Positions 60,744-64,000 of a stretch of 64,000 bases of DNA are shown here, piece by piece (the first letter of the stretch is position 1; each line of letters starts with the position of its first letter). A model generated the notes under the pieces. The model did not search any database. It saw nothing but the letters and a program-made list of their open reading frames with translations, and was not told where the DNA came from. Source of the DNA: Lacicoccus halitifaciens (lineage in GTDB: Bacteria; Bacillota; Bacilli; Staphylococcales; Salinicoccaceae); assembly GCF_040544485.1 (NCBI RefSeq), contig NZ_JBDZDV010000001.1:434001-498000 (forward strand), written 5' to 3'. The position numbers and the translations under genes are program-made.

Positions 60744-61508
60744 TCACTCATCCATATCCGCAACGACGGTCAGCTGGTAATCGATCAATATCACCGAACG
60801 GACGGCAGGACCCTCTCCCCCGCCTTTCGTTATCGGACCGACATAATGGCTCACGGATGAATCTTCCACACCGTAGGATTCAAGCGGACGGTTCAGTTCA
60901 AACACCTCGTGAAGTTTATCCTCATCCACTTCCTCCGGCTGCCTGCCGCTGACTGAAGGAACGCCGATGGCATTGATGCCGCCTTCTGCATTCCTTCTTT
61001 CAATCAGGTGAGCGAAAGTGAACGGCTCCCCGTCCTGATGCAGGCAGTCCGGGGAGGATACTGCACGCTCCCCTTCTTCATCCACTTCCAATTTGACGAA
61101 GTGCACCCCGACATGTATCGGCATGATCATATCCTCTTCGCCCCAGAAAGTTTCTTCATAGTCTGCCATGATGATCTTCTTAAGCAGCGTATTTTCGAGG
61201 ATGTGCGGGTCGATCGCATGGAATTCACGGTAGGAGCCGGGGTGTTCCGGATTGAATTTCCCCTGGAAATAGGCGGCATACTCCCGGCCGTCCCTCACCA
61301 CATTCGGCAGCCACTCGATGTTTTTTGAAGCCGGCAGCACGAGCGCACGTGAATATCTCCTGTACCGGTTCAGCTCAGGGGCGTAGTCATCGACCGGCAG
61401 ATATTCAAAGTACTCAAGCAGCGCCTTATAATCCTCTTCAATGCCTTTATAATTCAAGGCGTCCATATAATCATAAATTGCATAACCTTTATTTTTCAAC
61501 TGACTCAT
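60744..61508 (-). CDS. 2-oxoglutarate/Fe(II)-dependent dioxygenase (2OG-Fe_Oxy_2 type)
   Basis: Non-haem iron dioxygenase of about 254 residues. The facial triad can be read as H157-x-D159 (CLHQDGEPFTF) and H221 (SHYVGPI), and R237 (RSVILIDYQ) would hold 2-oxoglutarate. The layout resembles the PF10014 family that includes the L-isoleucine 4-hydroxylase IDO of Bacillus, so a free amino acid substrate is plausible. It lies 105 bases after thrB on the same strand but behind a terminator. An extended -10 TGTTAGAAT is at 61545-61553. The start is uncertain (three ATG codons at 61514, 61511 and 61508). Confidence 0.82.
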   Translation of the reverse strand: MSQLKNKGYAIYDYMDALNYKGIEEDYKALLEYFEYLPVDDYAPELNRYRRYSRALVLPASKNIEWLPNVVRDGREYAAYFQGKFNPEHPGSYREFHAIDPHILENTLLKKIIMADYEETFWGEEDMIMPIHVGVHFVKLEVDEEGERAVSSPDCLHQDGEPFTFAHLIERRNAEGGINAIGVPSVSGRQPEEVDEDKLHEVFELNRPLESYGVEDSSVSHYVGPITKGGGEGPAVRSVILIDYQLTVVADMDE

Positions 61509-61594
61509 CATCATCGTTCCTTTGCATTATGTTCTCAATAAATCATTCTAACATAAAATGAGAATTGCATTCAGAACGGCCGGTCATAAAAAAA

Positions 61595-61615
61595 GACAGG
61601 CGGAAGCCGCCTGTC
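61595..61615 (-). terminator. Terminator of the threonine operon
   Basis: A GACAGGCGG/CCGCCTGTC stem with an AAG loop (61595-61603 with 61607-61615) overlaps the thrB stop. It is followed by T7 on the minus strand. Confidence 0.88.
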
Positions 61616-62483
61616 ATTTCGTATAGATTTCGAGCTCTTCATGCTCGACATTCCGTATTTTCTTCAAATCGTTCAGGATGCCGCTGACATCCTTCTGATC
61701 GCACAGCGTCATGACACTTGGTCCAGCACCGCTGATGACGGTCGCATAGGCGCCGTTTTTCAGGGCACTGTCCTTGATGTCATCGAATTCCTTGATGAGC
61801 GGCCGGCGGTAGATTTCATGAAACTGATCCTTCATCATCAGCCTGCCCATATCGATGTATTCTTTGTTGAATAAAGAGAACAGCATGACGTTGTTGATGG
61901 CATTCTGGTTCACCGCGGTCTGCCTGTCATATGAATCCGGCAGCGCCCGCCTTGCTTCATTCGTGTTGATCATATAATTCGGCACGGAGACGATCAGTGA
62001 AAAATCGATGTCATCCAGTACATGGTAGTAGAGCTCACCGTGGTTGTAATAACCGACGAAGACCCCGCCCGTGATGCACGGGCCGATATTGTCCGGATGG
62101 CCTTCGATATCACACCCGAGCATGATTTTATCATGGTCGGTCAAATTCAAATCACAGAAGTAGGCAGCCAGTTCAATGCCTGCGACGATTGCGGACGATG
62201 AACTGCCGAGCCCGTGTGCGAGCGGTATTTCACTATCCATCTCCACCGTCACCGGCGGCATCTCCTTATTGTATTTCAGGGCGATGCTTTTCGCGGTGGA
62301 GATGACGAGGTTGTCCTCGCCCGGCGGCAGCACTTTCAGTTCGGGGTTCAGGAACTCTATTTTGAAAGCTTCACTTGGATAAGCTTTGATCTTTAAAAAC
62401 TTTGTGACGGCAACACCGATGGAATCAAAACCCAGGCCGAGGTTTGCGCTCGTGGCCGGGATTTTTAGATTAATTTGCTTCAT
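61614..62483 (-). CDS. thrB: Homoserine kinase
   Basis: GHMP kinase of 289 residues that phosphorylates L-homoserine on the path to threonine. The ATP-binding motif PLAHGLGSSSSA is at 87-98, and VISGAGPSVMTL near the C-terminus is the third GHMP motif. It overlaps thrC by 14 bases and is the last gene of hom-thrC-thrB, the usual order in Firmicutes. Confidence 0.96.
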   Translation of the reverse strand: MKQINLKIPATSANLGLGFDSIGVAVTKFLKIKAYPSEAFKIEFLNPELKVLPPGEDNLVISTAKSIALKYNKEMPPVTVEMDSEIPLAHGLGSSSSAIVAGIELAAYFCDLNLTDHDKIMLGCDIEGHPDNIGPCITGGVFVGYYNHGELYYHVLDDIDFSLIVSVPNYMINTNEARRALPDSYDRQTAVNQNAINNVMLFSLFNKEYIDMGRLMMKDQFHEIYRRPLIKEFDDIKDSALKNGAYATVISGAGPSVMTLCDQKDVSGILNDLKKIRNVEHEELEIYTK

Positions 62484-63546
62484 CGTCGTTCAGACTTTCG
62501 ATATATTCCGTGATCACCGTTTCATCGTTCGGCAGCACTTTCGGCTGCACCGCCGCTTCGTCGACTGCAGTCTGCGGGTCTTTCAATCCGTTGCCTGTAA
62601 GGATCGTGACGACCGTGCTGCCCTTTTCCACACGCCCTTCGGACACTGCCTTGATCAGTCCTGCTATGCTTGCGTTGGAACCCGGTTCTGCGAAGAGCCC
62701 CTCTTTCCTTGCAAGCCTTGAATATGCTTCCAGTATTTCATCATCGGTCACGGAATCGATGAGGCCGCCGGATTCGTCCCGTGCCGCCGTTGCGAGGTGC
62801 CAGCTTGTCGGATTGCCGATCCTGATGGCGGTGCCGACTGTTTCCGGGTTCTCAATCACTTTATCTTTCGTGATCGCCGCCGAGCCTTCCGCTTCGTAGC
62901 CGAACATTTTAGGAAGCTTCGAACCCTTCTTCTCATGATACTCCTTGAACCCTTTCCAGTAGGCGGAGATGTTGCCGGCATTGCCGACCGGTATGAACAG
63001 GTAGTCCGGCGCCTCATCCAGTGCGTCCACGATTTCAAATGCGGACGTCTTCTGGCATTCGATCCTGTAGGGGTTGACCGAGTTGACGAGCGTGACACCT
63101 TCATTGTTTTCCGCGACTTTGCGGACGATCTTCAGTGCATCGTCGAAGTTGCCCTGGATGGAGACGATCTTCGCACCGTACACGATGGCCTGGGCGATCT
63201 TGCCGAGCGCCACCTTGCCTTCAGGGATGACCACGATCGTATTCATCCCGAGCCTTGATGCATATGCTGCAGCGGAGGCGGAAGTGTTGCCGGTCGATGC
63301 ACAGATCACCGTATGTGCCCCCTCCTCTTTCGCTTTGGCGACAGCAAGGACCATGCCGCGGTCCTTGAACGAGCCTGTAGGGTTCAGCCCTTCGAATTTC
63401 GCAAATACGTTGATGCCGTATTCCTCGCTGAACGAGTTCAGTGGGATGAGCGGCGTGTTGCCTTCCTGCAGTGACAATGCAGGTGTCGCATCAGTCACCG
63501 GCAGATATTCTTTGAATTCCTCCAATAAACCTTTCCAGTAGGCCAT
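62470..63546 (-). CDS. thrC: Threonine synthase
   Basis: PLP enzyme of 358 residues that converts O-phosphohomoserine to threonine. The PLP lysine is K61 (GSFKDRG), and STGNTSASAAAYA is the phosphate or serine loop. GNAGN-type motif PVGNAGNISAYW and the VTILTGNGLKD end are typical. The start at 63546 (MAYWKG) is nine bases after a GGAG that sits inside the end of hom; a TTG at 63561 is in frame. It lies one base after hom. Confidence 0.96.
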   Translation of the reverse strand: MAYWKGLLEEFKEYLPVTDATPALSLQEGNTPLIPLNSFSEEYGINVFAKFEGLNPTGSFKDRGMVLAVAKAKEEGAHTVICASTGNTSASAAAYASRLGMNTIVVIPEGKVALGKIAQAIVYGAKIVSIQGNFDDALKIVRKVAENNEGVTLVNSVNPYRIECQKTSAFEIVDALDEAPDYLFIPVGNAGNISAYWKGFKEYHEKKGSKLPKMFGYEAEGSAAITKDKVIENPETVGTAIRIGNPTSWHLATAARDESGGLIDSVTDDEILEAYSRLARKEGLFAEPGSNASIAGLIKAVSEGRVEKGSTVVTILTGNGLKDPQTAVDEAAVQPKVLPNDETVITEYIESLNDDEAN

Positions 63547-63547
63547 C

Positions 63548-64000
63548 TCACTCATCTCCAATAACAGGGTATTTGGCTTTTACATCGAGCCCTTCCAATG
63601 CGTCTTGCAGCTGGTCGATGTTCAGCTTCGCCGTCACGGCGACGACGGATTCGTGTGCAGTGTTCAATTTATAGTCGACTTTCCCATCAAGCGCTTTTTT
63701 GACATCCGCCTCGGAATCGCCAAAACGCAGGTAGTACTGGTATTCGACCGCTTTGTTCTTTATCACTGCATCTTCTGCCGGCTGGAAGTTGCCGTTCGCC
63801 GGCTGTGTCAGTACATGGATCAGATCGGACACGACGGCGCTCGCAGTCTCGAGGCTCCCCGCACCGGGACCGTAGTACATCGTCTCGCCCACCGCATTGC
63901 CGTTGACGTAAACGGCATTCTTCTCATAATTGACGGATGCGAGCTGATGGTCCGCTTTCAGGAATATCGGCTCGACGCTTGCACTGATGCTGTCGTCGTA
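63548..64000 (-). CDS. hom: Homoserine dehydrogenase, C-terminal part
   Basis: The C-terminal 150 residues of Hom, whose N-terminus lies beyond the right edge. It reduces aspartate semialdehyde to homoserine. The segment begins in the catalytic domain's end (ETMYYGPGAGSLETASAVVSD is the conserved stretch near 110 residues from the end) and finishes with an ACT-like regulatory domain (about the last 70 residues), which in relatives binds threonine for feedback. The frame is open to the window edge, so the gene continues. It heads hom-thrC-thrB here. Confidence 0.94.
   Translation of the reverse strand, partial: YDDSISASVEPIFLKADHQLASVNYEKNAVYVNGNAVGETMYYGPGAGSLETASAVVSDLIHVLTQPANGNFQPAEDAVIKNKAVEYQYYLRFGDSEADVKKALDGKVDYKLNTAHESVVAVTAKLNIDQLQDALEGLDVKAKYPVIGDE

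Noticed and set aside
1..64000. CRISPR arrays, tRNA, rRNA, insertion sequences, prophage or toxin-antitoxin genes
   Set aside because: Looked for repeats, cloverleaf sequences, transposase motifs and small coupled gene pairs of these kinds; none were found in the window.

Overview
The window is 64 kb of core chromosome from a low-to-mid GC Firmicute of the Staphylococcaceae. Gene order largely follows Staphylococcus/Bacillus. The many acidic proteins, the roughly 50 % GC impression and the mix of staphylococcal and Bacillus-like synteny suggest a halotolerant relative such as Salinicoccus or Jeotgalicoccus. That assignment is inference from gene content, not a database result. Most genes lie on the minus strand. 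No rRNA, tRNA, CRISPR array, insertion sequence or prophage was found.

Layout, left to right. 0-2.5 kb: end of the zinc uptake gene znuC with a Zur-type operator, nfo, cshB. 2.7-6.3 kb: ispH (MEP isoprenoid pathway) facing a phosphonate/phosphate ABC transporter phnD-phnC-phnE with Pho-box-like repeats. 6.3-13 kb: nif3-trmK, cccA, sigA-dnaG, ppsR-ccpN (the macromolecular synthesis region). 13-18.6 kb: glyS behind a glycine T-box, then recO-era-cdd-dgkA-ybeY-phoH. 18.7-22.6 kb: a small acetyltransferase, the flotillin operon nfeD-floA plus a membrane protein, rpsU, deoC. 22.6-30.6 kb: the heat-shock cluster hrcA-grpE-dnaK-dnaJ with a perfect CIRCE, followed by prmA, rsmE and mtaB. 30.6-38.6 kb: hemW, lepA, rpsT, holA, a YqzM-type small protein, and the competence genes comEA-comEB-comEC. 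38.7-43.7 kb: the yqeG-yqeH-aroE-yhbY-nadD-yqeK-rsfS-methyltransferase operon. 43.7-51.5 kb: greA-mtnN plus a new 32-residue membrane ORF, udk-trmR, mltG, ireB-ruvX-yrzB, and alaS behind an alanine T-box. 51.5-56.9 kb: recD2, a TPR protein, mnmA and a cysteine desulfurase. 57-64 kb is the most accessory part: a luciferase-like flavin oxidoreductase, a pair of CNNM/CBS membrane proteins of actinobacterial character preceded by a translationally coupled 33-codon ORF, a 2-oxoglutarate/Fe(II) dioxygenase, and the threonine operon hom-thrC-thrB.

The genes mainly serve translation and tRNA/rRNA modification (glyS, alaS, era, ybeY, rsfS, yqeH, rsmE, prmA, trmK, mtaB, trmR, mnmA, lepA), replication and repair (dnaG, holA, recO, recD2, ruvX, nfo), protein folding, and nutrient stress responses. 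The regulatory signals best supported by the sequence are two T-boxes, CIRCE, a Zur-box pair and Pho-box-like repeats. No clearly new large system (defence island, biosynthetic cluster) was seen. The points most worth following up are the actinobacterial-type CNNM pair with its leader ORF, the Pho-box phosphonate transporter inserted beside ispH, the dioxygenase beside the threonine operon, and the undescribed small membrane ORF after mtnN.
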